Positions 1 to 8,647 of a stretch of 26,625 nt of DNA are shown piece by piece. The position numbers were made by a program, and so were the translations under genes. Position 1 is the stretch's first letter. Each line of letters starts with the position of its first letter. Source of the stretch: Planctomycetaceae bacterium UBA4732 (GTDB lineage Bacteria; Planctomycetota; Planctomycetia; Gemmatales; Gemmataceae); assembly GCA_002404095.1 (NCBI GenBank), contig DHJA01000150.1:56739-83363 (forward strand). The letters run 5' to 3'. The notes below the pieces were generated by a model that saw only the letters and a program-made list of their open reading frames with translations, searched no databases and was not told the origin of the DNA.

Positions 1-35
1 TACCAGCCGGCTCACGCCAGCCGTTCGCCATTCGG

Positions 36-2714
36 TTACGTCGCGCTCGGCGTCGTATCGACGACCTCCTGCGGAATGCCGGGCGCCGACGCCAAGAAGA
101 CGCGACAGTGGGCGTGCCGCAGGATGTACTTGGCCCGCTCGTCGATAGCGCCAACGAGACTTGACGGCGATTCGTCCGACAGCGGCAGGATCACCAAGTC
201 GTACTGGTCCTGCCTCAGCTTCTCCACGATGGCGGGACCGTCCGTCTTGGCCATGTTCAGCACCGTCAGGCCGCGGCCCAGCTTACGCGCCCGTTCCTCG
301 TCCTGATGGAGGACGATATTGCCGCCGGGCGCCTCCGCGCCGTTTGGCAAAACCAGCAGCACGCCGAGAATCACCAACGGATCGAGCATCGTCACGACAG
401 CCTGGAAGAGATCGCTGTTGCCCGAACTGCCGTCGTGCAGCAACAAGACGCGGTCCACGCCCACGCCCGCCGCCCGCAACTCCGCCACGGATCGCGCGCT
501 GCGCTCGCTGATCTTGGGAATGCGACTGCCGCCGGCGATGTCCAGGTAGACATCGCGTTCGCGGCTCAAGATGCGAACCGTCAGCGGCGCCGGACTGCCG
601 CCATGTAGGTTGATCCAGTAAAAGGCGATCTGCTCCAATTGCTCGTCCACGGTGTACTTGTTGGACGCGCCCATGATGAGTTCCTGGGCCTGAAGCTCCA
701 TCGCCGTCTTCAGCACCGCATGGAGCGGATTGTTGGTCGGCACGATCAACGGCTTGACCTGCTTGCCGGCCTTCTCGGCCCGGTCCACCACGGCCGTCAT
801 CAGCTTCTGATCGTAGGCGTCCAGGTCGGTCATGTCCGACGGCCCTTCCCCGACCGGGACCATCTTGGCCGTCATCACCGCCATAGCGGTGGTCGTGGGG
901 TCCATTTCCGCCAAGGCGCGCTCCAGCATAAACAGGTTGTGTACGGATCGAATGGACACGAGCTTTCTGTAAATTTTGTTCAAACCGAGGCCGACCGGCG
1001 TAATCTCCGCCGCCGTTGCCTGCTTGAACTGCTCCATATGCGTGTGCTTCACACCCAGCCGGCGCCTTTCGTAGAAGCGTTCCGAAACCCAGAATATCGC
1101 GAAGAAGACGCCAGTGAAGACCAGTCCGCCAATGGTGGCGGTCACCTTCGTGAGCAGGTTGGCCACGGCCGAGATGAGCAGCACTGCCAGGATCAACATC
1201 AGCCCGATAGGAACCTCGTACTTGCCGACGCGGACGTTGAGCGGCACCTTGGCCTCGCGCGGCCGGGGATCTTTGAATCGCAAGACCACCATCGCCAGCG
1301 CCTGGAAGACGAAACTCCAGACGACGCCGAAGGCGTAGGCCTCGCCCAGGAGCAGCACGTCGCCGCGGCTGACGAAGATGGTGAATAGCTGAAGCCCGAG
1401 GATGAGGAAGAGGATGCGGTAGGTCGTGCCGTATTTGGAGTGCGGGCGGAGAAACCATTCCGGCATGACGCCATCCTCGGCGACGCGGTTGAGGACGCCG
1501 TTGGAGCCGATGATGGCCGTGTTGACCGCCCCCGCCAGGATCAGGCCCCCGACTACAACCACGAAGCCGTTGAGCGCCAGCCGCGACCACGCCGGCCCGA
1601 TGACGTTCATCGCCAGCCCGCCGAGCAGGTTGTTGGAATACTTGGCCATGCGAACGTCTTGCGGAATGAGAAGCACCGCCAGAAAGCTGATCCCGGCCGT
1701 TAGGACGATGCTGTAGACGAAGACGACGAAGGCCGCCTTCTTAAAGTTGGACAGCTTGGGCGATTCGACCTCACGATAGACCTGAGCAAGCGTCTCCTCA
1801 CCGCTCATCGCCAGGATAGAATGGCCGAAGGCGATGAACACCCCGGCCAATCCCAATAGACTCAGCCAGTCCGTTCCGTGCAGCGTGCGGATGCCTTCCG
1901 CCGCTGGCCTATCCTTGACGAAGCCAAGAGGGTCTTCCATTTCCCCAGTGTCGGGGTTGACGCGAGGGACGATCTGCGGCTCGATGGGGACGGTATTGAC
2001 CGTCCCGTCGGCGGAGTGAGCCGGCCCTTGCACCGCCCAAGTGGTGACGCACCAACCGATGAGGATCACCGCCATGATCGTGGTAATGATCATGATTTTC
2101 ATGGCCTTGTCGCTGGACTCATGAATGCCCCGGAGGTTCTGGCGGAAAAAGTAGAGGGTAATGGTGCAGGCGATGGCGACCGAACCCCAGGCCACCCACG
2201 GCTTGAAGGTATCCTGGGCGGCGAGCATGACCTCCAGGTTGGCGTCGTTCTGCGCACCCAAGGTCAGATACAGATAGAGATCGCGCGTCAGGCCGAGGAT
2301 GTACTGGCCCGCGGTAACTCCGCTGATGGGGCCGGTGAGAATGTAGTCGAACATCAGGGCGGAAACGGCGATTTTCGCGGCGAATTTGCCAAGCGCCTCA
2401 CGGACCACGCGATAAACGCCGCCGCGGACGAAGAGGGTGCAGCTCTCGATGTAGACCGAGCGCACGGCGTAGCTAAAGATCATAACGGCGAGAATGAACC
2501 ACGGGGCGGCTGGCCCGATGGACTGCTCGACGATGCCGCCAATGTAGTAGGCGGTGCTGGCGAGGTCGCACAGGACGACCGCGGCGGTGCGCCAGTACGA
2601 GATGAAGGTGAACATCACGCTGCTGACGATAATCACCTGGGTGGTGCGTCGCGCTCGCTGCGAGAAAGTGCCGGAAGAGCCAGAAGGATTCGTGTTGTCA
2701 GAGGGGGGATTCAT
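36..2714 (-). CDS. APC-superfamily amino acid permease with two C-terminal USP-like domains (copy A)
   Basis: An 892-residue inner-membrane transporter. Residues about 25-545 carry roughly 12 hydrophobic helices with the APC-type signature GHSILAMSGEETL followed by YREVESPK (297-320), so amino acid or amine transport is likely; the substrate cannot be told. A soluble region follows: one universal-stress-protein-like domain at about 583-700 (it includes KPLIVPTNNPLHAVLK and LIMGASNKYT) and a second at about 752-880 ending in the USP-like YILRHAHCRVFLA. Such domains usually bind nucleotide and may gate the transporter. The ATG at 2714 matches the start of its upstream paralogue (MNPPSD.. against MTTPSD..), although no good Shine-Dalgarno sequence precedes it. 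It lies 116 bp downstream of copy B on the same strand, so co-transcription is plausible. Transporter family is confident; the USP assignment is moderately confident. Confidence 0.9.
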   Translation of the reverse strand: MNPPSDNTNPSGSSGTFSQRARRTTQVIIVSSVMFTFISYWRTAAVVLCDLASTAYYIGGIVEQSIGPAAPWFILAVMIFSYAVRSVYIESCTLFVRGGVYRVVREALGKFAAKIAVSALMFDYILTGPISGVTAGQYILGLTRDLYLYLTLGAQNDANLEVMLAAQDTFKPWVAWGSVAIACTITLYFFRQNLRGIHESSDKAMKIMIITTIMAVILIGWCVTTWAVQGPAHSADGTVNTVPIEPQIVPRVNPDTGEMEDPLGFVKDRPAAEGIRTLHGTDWLSLLGLAGVFIAFGHSILAMSGEETLAQVYREVESPKLSNFKKAAFVVFVYSIVLTAGISFLAVLLIPQDVRMAKYSNNLLGGLAMNVIGPAWSRLALNGFVVVVGGLILAGAVNTAIIGSNGVLNRVAEDGVMPEWFLRPHSKYGTTYRILFLILGLQLFTIFVSRGDVLLLGEAYAFGVVWSFVFQALAMVVLRFKDPRPREAKVPLNVRVGKYEVPIGLMLILAVLLISAVANLLTKVTATIGGLVFTGVFFAIFWVSERFYERRRLGVKHTHMEQFKQATAAEITPVGLGLNKIYRKLVSIRSVHNLFMLERALAEMDPTTTAMAVMTAKMVPVGEGPSDMTDLDAYDQKLMTAVVDRAEKAGKQVKPLIVPTNNPLHAVLKTAMELQAQELIMGASNKYTVDEQLEQIAFYWINLHGGSPAPLTVRILSRERDVYLDIAGGSRIPKISERSARSVAELRAAGVGVDRVLLLHDGSSGNSDLFQAVVTMLDPLVILGVLLVLPNGAEAPGGNIVLHQDEERARKLGRGLTVLNMAKTDGPAIVEKLRQDQYDLVILPLSDESPSSLVGAIDERAKYILRHAHCRVFLASAPGIPQEVVDTTPSAT

Positions 2715-2747
2715 ATGACGGAGTCCAGCCTGGAAAAGGTCGCCTTA

Positions 2748-2818
2748 ACGAGCCGCGACCGTGAGGGATCGTTGAGGCTGCCCAGGACAGCATATGCTCT
2801 CTTAGGATCGCGGCTCGT
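2748..2818. repeat. 11-bp inverted repeat between the two permease genes
   Basis: ACGAGCCGCGA at 2748-2758 is perfectly repeated in inverse at 2808-2818, separated by 49 bases. It fills much of the 116-bp gap between copy B (upstream on the minus strand) and copy A. It has no T-tract, so it is not a typical intrinsic terminator. It could form a long-loop RNA hairpin or be the remnant of a palindromic repeat. Function is unknown. Confidence 0.4.
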
Positions 2819-2830
2819 CTTGCTGTCAGG

Positions 2831-5668
2831 TTATGACACACTCGGCGTCGAATCGACGACTTCCTGCGGGATGCCCGGCGCCGGCGCCAGGAAGACGCGG
2901 CAATGGGCGTACTCCAGGATGTAGCGGCCGCGCTCGTCGAGCGCGCCGGTCAAGTTCGACGACGATTCCTCCGCCAACGGCAGGATGACGAGGCCGTACT
3001 GATCCTGGCGCAGCCGCTCCACGATCGCGGGGCCGTCGGCCTTCGGCAGGTCGAGGACCGTCAAGCCGCGGCCCACTTTCTTCGCCCGCTCCGCGTCCTC
3101 GTGGACCAAAACGGCGCCCTTGGTCGTCTCGGCGCCGGTGAGCGACAGCGGCAGCACGCCCAGCGCCACCTCTGGATCGAGAAGCGTCACGACGGCCTGG
3201 AACAGGTCGCTGTGGGCCCGGCTGCCGTCGTGCAGCAGCAAGACGCGGTCCACGCCGACGCCCGCGGCCCGCAGTTCCGCCACGGTGCGCGCGCTGCGGT
3301 CGCTGATCTTGGGAATACGGCTGCCGCCGGCGATGTCGAGGTAGACGTCGCGCTCCCGGCTCAGGATGCGCACCGTCAACGGGGCGGTGTCGCCGCCGTG
3401 CAGATTAATCCAGTAAAAGGCGATCTGCTCCAATTGCTCGTCCACGGTGTACTTGTTGGACGCGCCCATGATGAGTTCCTGGGCCTGAAGGTCCATCGCC
3501 GTCTTCAGCACCGCATGAAGCGGATTGTTGGTCGGCACGATCAGCGGCTTGACCTGTTTGCCGGCGTGTTCCGCCTTCTCGACCACGGCCGTCATCAATT
3601 TCTGGTCGTAGGCGTCCAGATCGGGACTTTGCACACCTTCCGCATCGCCCATCGGTAACATCTTGGCCGTCATCACCACCATGCCCGTCGTCTCCGGGTC
3701 GGTCTCGGCCAGGGCTTTTTCCAGCATAAACAGGTTATGCACCGAGCGGATCGACACCAGCTTGCGATACGGCTTCTTGAGGCCCAACCCCGCTGGCGTA
3801 ATCTCCTCGGTGGTCTTCTGGTTGAATTGCTCCATGTGATGATGATGCGTCCCCGCCGCCTTGCGCTTTTTCTCGTGGAAGTGTTCCGAGATCATGAAAA
3901 TGATCAGGAAAACCAGCGTGAAGCCCAGGCCGGCGACCGTGGCCACTTCCTTCGTGACGAAGTTGACCAACGCCGTGAACAGCAGAACCAGGAAAATCAG
4001 GATCAGGCCGATCGGGATTTCGTAGTTGCCGATCCTGATGTTAAACGGCACTTTGTATTCGCGCGGCGTCTTGTCGCGGAAGCGCAGCACGACCATCGCC
4101 AGCGCCTTGAAGGTGAAGCTCCAGACGACGCCGAAGGCGTAGGCTTCGCCCAATAGGATCATGTCGCCGCCGCTGAAGATAATCACGCCGAGCTGCATGA
4201 TGAGGATCAGGTAAAGCAATCGGTACGTCGTGCCGTAGCGCGGGTGCGGACGCAAAAACCATTCGGGCAACACGCCGTCTTCGGCAACGCGATTCAGCAC
4301 GCCGTTGGAACCGATGATCGCGGTGTTTACGGCTCCCGAAAGGATGAGAAAGCCGACGATCACCACGAACGCTTCCAGAAACAGTTTGACGATAGGCGGG
4401 CCGAGGACGTAGCGCGCGAGTCCGCCGATAAGGTTTTGGTCGTAGAACTTCATGCGCACCGTGTCGGGGATCAATAGCACGGCCAGGAAACTGATGCCGG
4501 CCGTCAGAACGACGCTGTAGACGAAGACGATGAAGGCCGCCTTCTGGAAGTTCTTCATCTTGGGCGATTCGACTTCGCGGTAGACCTGAGCGAGGGTTTC
4601 CTCGCCGCTCATCGCCAGGATGGAATGGCCGAAAGCTATAAACAGCCCCAGGATAGCGACGAGGCTGATCCAGCCGCCGGGCCGACGGATTTCCCGGACG
4701 ATATTCGCGGGGAAGATGGACGGCATGAAGCCGAGGGGGTCTTCCTGGGCCTTAATGCCGAGCTTGCCAAGCGCCTCGCTCTCCTTGGGCTTGTACGTCG
4801 GATTGCCCTCGGCATCCAGAACCGGCTTGCCGTCGTCATCGACAAGCGGCTCACGTTCAAGGTGTCCATTAGCATCTTTGACCCATTCCTTGCGCGCCTC
4901 GCCGGTGTCTGGGTCGGTCGAGGGCACTTCCCTCAGCTCATATTTCGGATCGAGGTTGGGTCGCACCGGCACATTGTTGGCCGGACCTTTGACCGCCAGG
5001 GTGACGAGACACCACGTTAACATGATGACGGCCATGATGGTCGTGGCGATCATGATCTTGAGCGCCTTGTCGCTCGACTCGTGAATGCCGATCAAATTCT
5101 GGCGGAAGAAGTAGATCGTGACGATGCACGCGAGGAAAACGGCGCCCCAATTGGTGTAGAGGGCGTTGACCGCTTCTTCGTTGAGGTGCAAGCCTTCGTA
5201 CAAATCCTTGTTGAGCAAACGGAGCGTCTGAAAGGCGAGGCCGATGACGTACTGCCCGGCCGAGACGCCGCTGGTCGGGCCGGTCAGGATGTAGTCGAAC
5301 ATCAGGGCCGACACGGAAAGCTTGCCGAGGAAGCCGCCCATCGCTTCTTTCACGACCTTGTAGACGCCGCCGCGCACGAAGAGCGAGCAACTCTCGATGT
5401 AAATCGACCGGACGGCGTAGCTGAAGAGCATGACGGCGAGGATGAACCACGGGGCGGCCGGTCCAATGGCCGATTCGACGATGCCGCCGATGTAGTAGGC
5501 GGTGCTGGCGAGGTCGCACAGCACGACCGCGGCGGTGCGCCAGTACGAAATGAAGGTGAACATCACGCTGCTGACGATAATCACCTGAGTGGTGCGCCGC
5601 AGCCTTTGCGAGAAAGCGCCGGAAGAGCCGGAGGACGGTTCCGGGGTGACATCCGAAGGGGTGGTCAT
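2831..5668 (-). CDS. APC-superfamily amino acid permease with two C-terminal USP-like domains (copy B)
   Basis: A paralogue of the next gene downstream, closely similar along its whole length: about 12 membrane helices, the same MSGEETLAQVYREVESPK block, then two USP-like domains ending in YILEYAHCRVFLAPAPG. It differs by a much longer hydrophilic loop, rich in D, E, K, P and G, between early and middle helices (it includes DPDTGEARKEW and DDDGKPVLDAEGNP). The ATG at 5668 gives MTTPSDVTPEPSSGSSGAFS, which aligns with the start of copy A. The reading frame stays open to an ATG at 5830 preceded by GAGG at 5-nt spacing. That start would add 54 residues with a short hydrophobic stretch, so it remains possible. 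Divergent from the peptidase gene. Substrate not predictable. Confidence 0.9.
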   Translation of the reverse strand: MTTPSDVTPEPSSGSSGAFSQRLRRTTQVIIVSSVMFTFISYWRTAAVVLCDLASTAYYIGGIVESAIGPAAPWFILAVMLFSYAVRSIYIESCSLFVRGGVYKVVKEAMGGFLGKLSVSALMFDYILTGPTSGVSAGQYVIGLAFQTLRLLNKDLYEGLHLNEEAVNALYTNWGAVFLACIVTIYFFRQNLIGIHESSDKALKIMIATTIMAVIMLTWCLVTLAVKGPANNVPVRPNLDPKYELREVPSTDPDTGEARKEWVKDANGHLEREPLVDDDGKPVLDAEGNPTYKPKESEALGKLGIKAQEDPLGFMPSIFPANIVREIRRPGGWISLVAILGLFIAFGHSILAMSGEETLAQVYREVESPKMKNFQKAAFIVFVYSVVLTAGISFLAVLLIPDTVRMKFYDQNLIGGLARYVLGPPIVKLFLEAFVVIVGFLILSGAVNTAIIGSNGVLNRVAEDGVLPEWFLRPHPRYGTTYRLLYLILIMQLGVIIFSGGDMILLGEAYAFGVVWSFTFKALAMVVLRFRDKTPREYKVPFNIRIGNYEIPIGLILIFLVLLFTALVNFVTKEVATVAGLGFTLVFLIIFMISEHFHEKKRKAAGTHHHHMEQFNQKTTEEITPAGLGLKKPYRKLVSIRSVHNLFMLEKALAETDPETTGMVVMTAKMLPMGDAEGVQSPDLDAYDQKLMTAVVEKAEHAGKQVKPLIVPTNNPLHAVLKTAMDLQAQELIMGASNKYTVDEQLEQIAFYWINLHGGDTAPLTVRILSRERDVYLDIAGGSRIPKISDRSARTVAELRAAGVGVDRVLLLHDGSRAHSDLFQAVVTLLDPEVALGVLPLSLTGAETTKGAVLVHEDAERAKKVGRGLTVLDLPKADGPAIVERLRQDQYGLVILPLAEESSSNLTGALDERGRYILEYAHCRVFLAPAPGIPQEVVDSTPSVS

Positions 5669-5934
5669 GCACGTGGCCCGCGCAGACACGGACGGGGCTG
5701 CTCCGTCGCGGTCGCTGAGAAGACGCCTGTTCCAAACGGCCGGGGCCAGCGACGCCCGCAAGCGGGAAGTCGCAGCCGTAAGCAGAAGACCCAGGCCGAC
5801 GAGAGACACCAGCTCTTTCGATTGGTCCATTCCGCCCTCGCGGGCGGCGGCGTCCGTATAACGTTCTGTTTATAGCAGCGGGCCGGCCGTTCGCCTAGCG
5901 TACCGATCGCCTTCACCTGTTCAGAGGTTCACTC

Positions 5935-7155
5935 ATGGCGGCAATGGATCTGTCCATCGACGCGGAACGCGCGGTCGAACGGTTGATGCGTTTCCTGGCC
6001 GTCGAGAGCGTCACCGGACGCGAGCGGGCCATCGGCGCGGAGGTCGAAAAGGCATTAAGGAAAGCCGGCGTACCGGCCTCGGCGATCCGCTACGACTCGG
6101 CCAACGACCGCGTTCCCCTGCCGACCGAGACGGGCAACCTGATCGTGCAACTACAAGGGACGCGGCCGGACCTGCCGCGCTTGCTGTTTTCGACGCACCT
6201 GGACACCGTGCCCTTGTGCGCCGGCGCGGTGCCCGTGCGCTCCAAGAACCGCATCACGGCGCAGGGTGACACGGCTCTAGGCGGCGACAACCGTACCGGC
6301 GTCGCCTGCCTGGTGACGCTGGCGGCGACCCTGCTAGGTAGGGGCGGGATTACCCCGCCCCTACAACACCCGCCGTTGACGCTGCTGTTCACGGTGCGCG
6401 AGGAGAGCGGTCTGTTCGGGGCGCGTTATCTCGCCCCGGCCGATCTGGGCGGCGTGACGATGGGCTTCAACGTGGACGGTAAAGGGCCGGCCGACTTGAC
6501 GGTCGGAGCGGTCGGGGCGGAGCGTTGGGAGGTGGAGATCGCCGGCCGGGCGGCGCACGCCGGCGTCCACCCCGAGCAAGGCATATCGGCGACGCTGGTG
6601 GCCTCATTGGCGTTGGCGGAGGCGGCGCGTGGCGGCTGGTTCGGCAAAATCCGTCATGACGGACGCGAGGGTACGGCCAACGTTGGCGTATTCGGCGGCC
6701 GCGAGGGCAAGGGCGCCGGCGAGGCCACCAACGTCGTCACCGATTACGCTTATCTTCGCGGCGAATCGCGCAGTCACGACCCGGCGTTCGTGAAGGAAAT
6801 CGTCGCCGCCTGGCGCGCGGCGTTTACCCACGCCGGAAACCAAGTGAAGGACGACAAAGGACGCGGCGCCAAGATCAAGTTTACCTCGAAGCTCGACTAT
6901 CACCCATTTCGGCTGAAAGACGACGCGGCGGTGGTGCGTCGCGCAATGCGGGCGGCGGAGAGCATCGGGCTGACGCCGACGCTGAAAGTGGGCAACGGCG
7001 GCCTAGACGCCAACTGGCTGGTGCGCCATCGGATTCCGACAGTGACGTTCGGCGCGGGGCAGCACAACATACACACTACGGAGGAGTATGTGGATGTGAA
7101 AATGTATGTAGACGGCTGTAGGATGGCGTTGGCGTTGGCGGTGTTGGAAGAATGA
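5935..7155 (+). CDS. M20-family zinc metallopeptidase, PepT-like
   Basis: A 406-residue cytosolic peptidase, probably a tripeptidase or aminopeptidase of the M20 clan. Metal-binding and catalytic blocks are visible in order: STHLDTVP with H88 and D90, GGDNRTG with D118, REESG with E156 and E157, NVDGKGP with D181, a dimerisation-domain HAGVHPEQG near 208, and a late FGAGQHNIHTTEEY carrying the last metal His. No signal peptide is seen. AGAGG with a 7-nt spacer precedes the ATG at 5935. Residues about 135-144 (GRGGITPPLQ) are encoded by a near-perfect 27-bp palindrome that sits between two family-typical segments, so it looks like an in-frame repeat insertion. The exact peptide specificity cannot be read from sequence. 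The HIT gene follows 75 bp downstream on the same strand. Confidence 0.88.
   Translation: MAAMDLSIDAERAVERLMRFLAVESVTGRERAIGAEVEKALRKAGVPASAIRYDSANDRVPLPTETGNLIVQLQGTRPDLPRLLFSTHLDTVPLCAGAVPVRSKNRITAQGDTALGGDNRTGVACLVTLAATLLGRGGITPPLQHPPLTLLFTVREESGLFGARYLAPADLGGVTMGFNVDGKGPADLTVGAVGAERWEVEIAGRAAHAGVHPEQGISATLVASLALAEAARGGWFGKIRHDGREGTANVGVFGGREGKGAGEATNVVTDYAYLRGESRSHDPAFVKEIVAAWRAAFTHAGNQVKDDKGRGAKIKFTSKLDYHPFRLKDDAAVVRRAMRAAESIGLTPTLKVGNGGLDANWLVRHRIPTVTFGAGQHNIHTTEEYVDVKMYVDGCRMALALAVLEE
6338..6364. repeat. 27-bp palindrome inside the peptidase gene
   Basis: Left arm GTAGGGGCGGG (6338-6348) and right arm CCCGCCCCTAC (6354-6364) are perfect 11-bp inverse copies around the loop ATTAC. It is in frame and encodes GRGGITPPLQ within the M20 catalytic domain. 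A perfect G/C-rich hairpin inside a coding region is best explained by insertion of a small palindromic repeat, but no second copy is present in this window. Confidence 0.6.
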
Positions 7156-7230
7156 AACGACGAGTGTTTACGTTTCGCGCGAGGGTGAAACCTGCCGCCG
7201 AACAAAGTTTGTTTTCCGACGAGCAAGCAC

Positions 7231-7737
7231 ATGGATCAACTCTGGGCGCCGTGGCGTTTGGCTTATGTGGCCGCAGGCGGAGCGCCGGCCGCGGCAGACG
7301 CCTGCTTCCTCTGTAGAGGACTACAAGACGACAATGATCGCGCTCATCTAATCGTTTGGCGCACGCCGCGAAGTTTGGTGGTGTTAAACCGCTACCCCTA
7401 CAACAACGGCCATCTTTTGATCGCCCCGCGCGCGCACAAGGGCCGACTCGACGAACTGGACGCCGCCGAACTGATGGAGACGATGGAAACGCTGCGACAC
7501 ATGGTAAGCGTTTTGGACGGCCTGATGCGGCCGGACGGCTACAACATCGGCCTCAACCTGGGGCGCGCCGCCGGCGCCGGGTTGCCGGGCCATTTGCATT
7601 GGCACATCGTGCCGCGCTGGGACGGCGACACCAATTTCATGCCCGTCCTGACCGACGCCAAAGTTATCGTGCAATCCCTCGACGCCCTGTACGATTTACT
7701 AACAGCGCGGCTGCGCGAAGGAGGGGCCGCCATTTAG
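7231..7737 (+). CDS. HIT-family nucleotide phosphorylase/hydrolase (Ap4A phosphorylase-like)
   Basis: A 168-residue cytosolic histidine-triad protein. The catalytic triad motif is clear: GHLHWHIVPRW with H121, H123 and H125. N105 in the YNIGLNLG block and NRYPYNNGHLLIAPRAH at 53-69 form the nucleotide pocket. A CFLC pair (C25, C28) near the N-terminus is the usual half of the structural zinc site in this branch. The opening LWAPWRLAYV and the late WDGDTNFMPVL match the bacterial diadenosine-tetraphosphate phosphorylase/hydrolase type rather than the shorter HinT type. The ATG at 7231 has no strong Shine-Dalgarno sequence. It may be co-transcribed with the peptidase and it converges on the HEAT/TPR gene. 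Family is confident; the substrate is inferred. Confidence 0.88.
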   Translation: MDQLWAPWRLAYVAAGGAPAAADACFLCRGLQDDNDRAHLIVWRTPRSLVVLNRYPYNNGHLLIAPRAHKGRLDELDAAELMETMETLRHMVSVLDGLMRPDGYNIGLNLGRAAGAGLPGHLHWHIVPRWDGDTNFMPVLTDAKVIVQSLDALYDLLTARLREGGAAI

Positions 7738-7763
7738 CGGTTCTTTCCTCCTTTTGCACTCGC

Positions 7764-8465
7764 TTACTTCTTATCGTCCTTGCGCCCTTCCTCGCCCAGG
7801 GCGTTTTCGAGGGCGCGAATGGTTTCAGCCACGCCGTCGAGATTGGGGTTGATGCGTAGAGCGGTGCGGAATGCCTTGAGCGCCGCCTTGTGCTTGCGCA
7901 TCTGCATGTAGCTCTGCGCCATGCCCGCCATGGCGCCGAAGTGGTAGGGATTCAGTTGCAGCGTCTTCTCGCAGTCGGCGATGGAACGCTCGAACTGCTT
8001 CATCTTGAAATAGTGGATGGCCCGTTGATTGTAGGCTTCGGCGAAGTTTGGGGCTTTCTGTAGCAGCCGATCCAGGCCGGCCACGGCCTTCTCGCGGTCG
8101 CGCACCCGCATCAATCGTTGCAGTTCCTCGGTGTTGTTCTCGTCATCGGCGCGGAACCACAGCGCCCACAGCGCGTCGGCGGCCAGTCGGCGGGCTTCCG
8201 TGTCGTCGTCCTTAAGGTGGGCGGCGATGATCGGGTTGGCGTCGATGCCGCCAAGTTGGCCCAACGCCAGCAGAGCCGCGCGGCGAGACCGCGCGGCGCC
8301 GTTCTCCAGCAGACGCACCAGCGTCCCTTCGGTGTAGCGCGATTGCGCCAAGGCAAGGAACTTCTGCCGGCCTTCTTCCTGGCGCCTTCGCCACGTATCG
8401 GCGTCGTCTTTGGCCCGGCGGTTCGGCATACGGCGGTAGTATTCGACAAGGAGAGCGGCGCCCAC
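7764..8465 (-). CDS. HEAT-like / TPR repeat protein of unknown function
   Basis: A 233-residue soluble protein with no visible enzyme motif. Residues about 45-105 have HEAT-like helical pairs (TLVRLLENG, RRAALLALGQLG, ARRLAADALWALW). Residues about 118-225 contain TPR units, recognisable from AEAYNQRAIHYFKMKQFERS, DCEKTLQLNP and HKAALKAFRTALRINP. A protein-protein scaffold role is likely; the partner is unknown. The start is a GTG at 8465, chosen because GAGGTG sits 5 nt upstream of it. The tail is charged (GEEGRKDDKK). It converges on the HIT gene with a 26-bp gap. No signal peptide or membrane segment is seen. Confidence 0.8.
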   Translation of the reverse strand: MGAALLVEYYRRMPNRRAKDDADTWRRRQEEGRQKFLALAQSRYTEGTLVRLLENGAARSRRAALLALGQLGGIDANPIIAAHLKDDDTEARRLAADALWALWFRADDENNTEELQRLMRVRDREKAVAGLDRLLQKAPNFAEAYNQRAIHYFKMKQFERSIADCEKTLQLNPYHFGAMAGMAQSYMQMRKHKAALKAFRTALRINPNLDGVAETIRALENALGEEGRKDDKK

Positions 8466-8647
8466 TTTCGCACCTCACTGGTTGGAAATGGGAGACTACG
8501 GCAACGGACGGCGGCCGTCCCGGCCCGGTCGTTTCGTCGTCGAATCAGCCTAAATAATTCCTGGCCGTGGGCCGTCCCTCCTGGCGCCCCCGGCTGTATG
8601 AGTTTATGACCCCGCGAGCCGAAAGACAAAGGGGAAAGGGTGAAGGG

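Noticed and set aside
1878..2924. Plus-strand open frame of 348 codons
   Set aside because: It is antisense to the permease copies, with His/Arg/Asp-rich composition typical of the complement of a high-GC gene and no recognisable domain.
5831..5934. A/T-rich TATAAA/TTATAC blocks as promoters of permease copy B
   Set aside because: No matching -35 element at proper spacing; too weak to annotate.
8505..8519. Short palindrome GGACGGCGGCCGTCC in the gap between the amidase and HEAT/TPR genes
   Set aside because: A single short G/C palindrome in high-GC DNA with no U-tract or promoter context; chance is sufficient. Nothing else is seen in 8466-8647.
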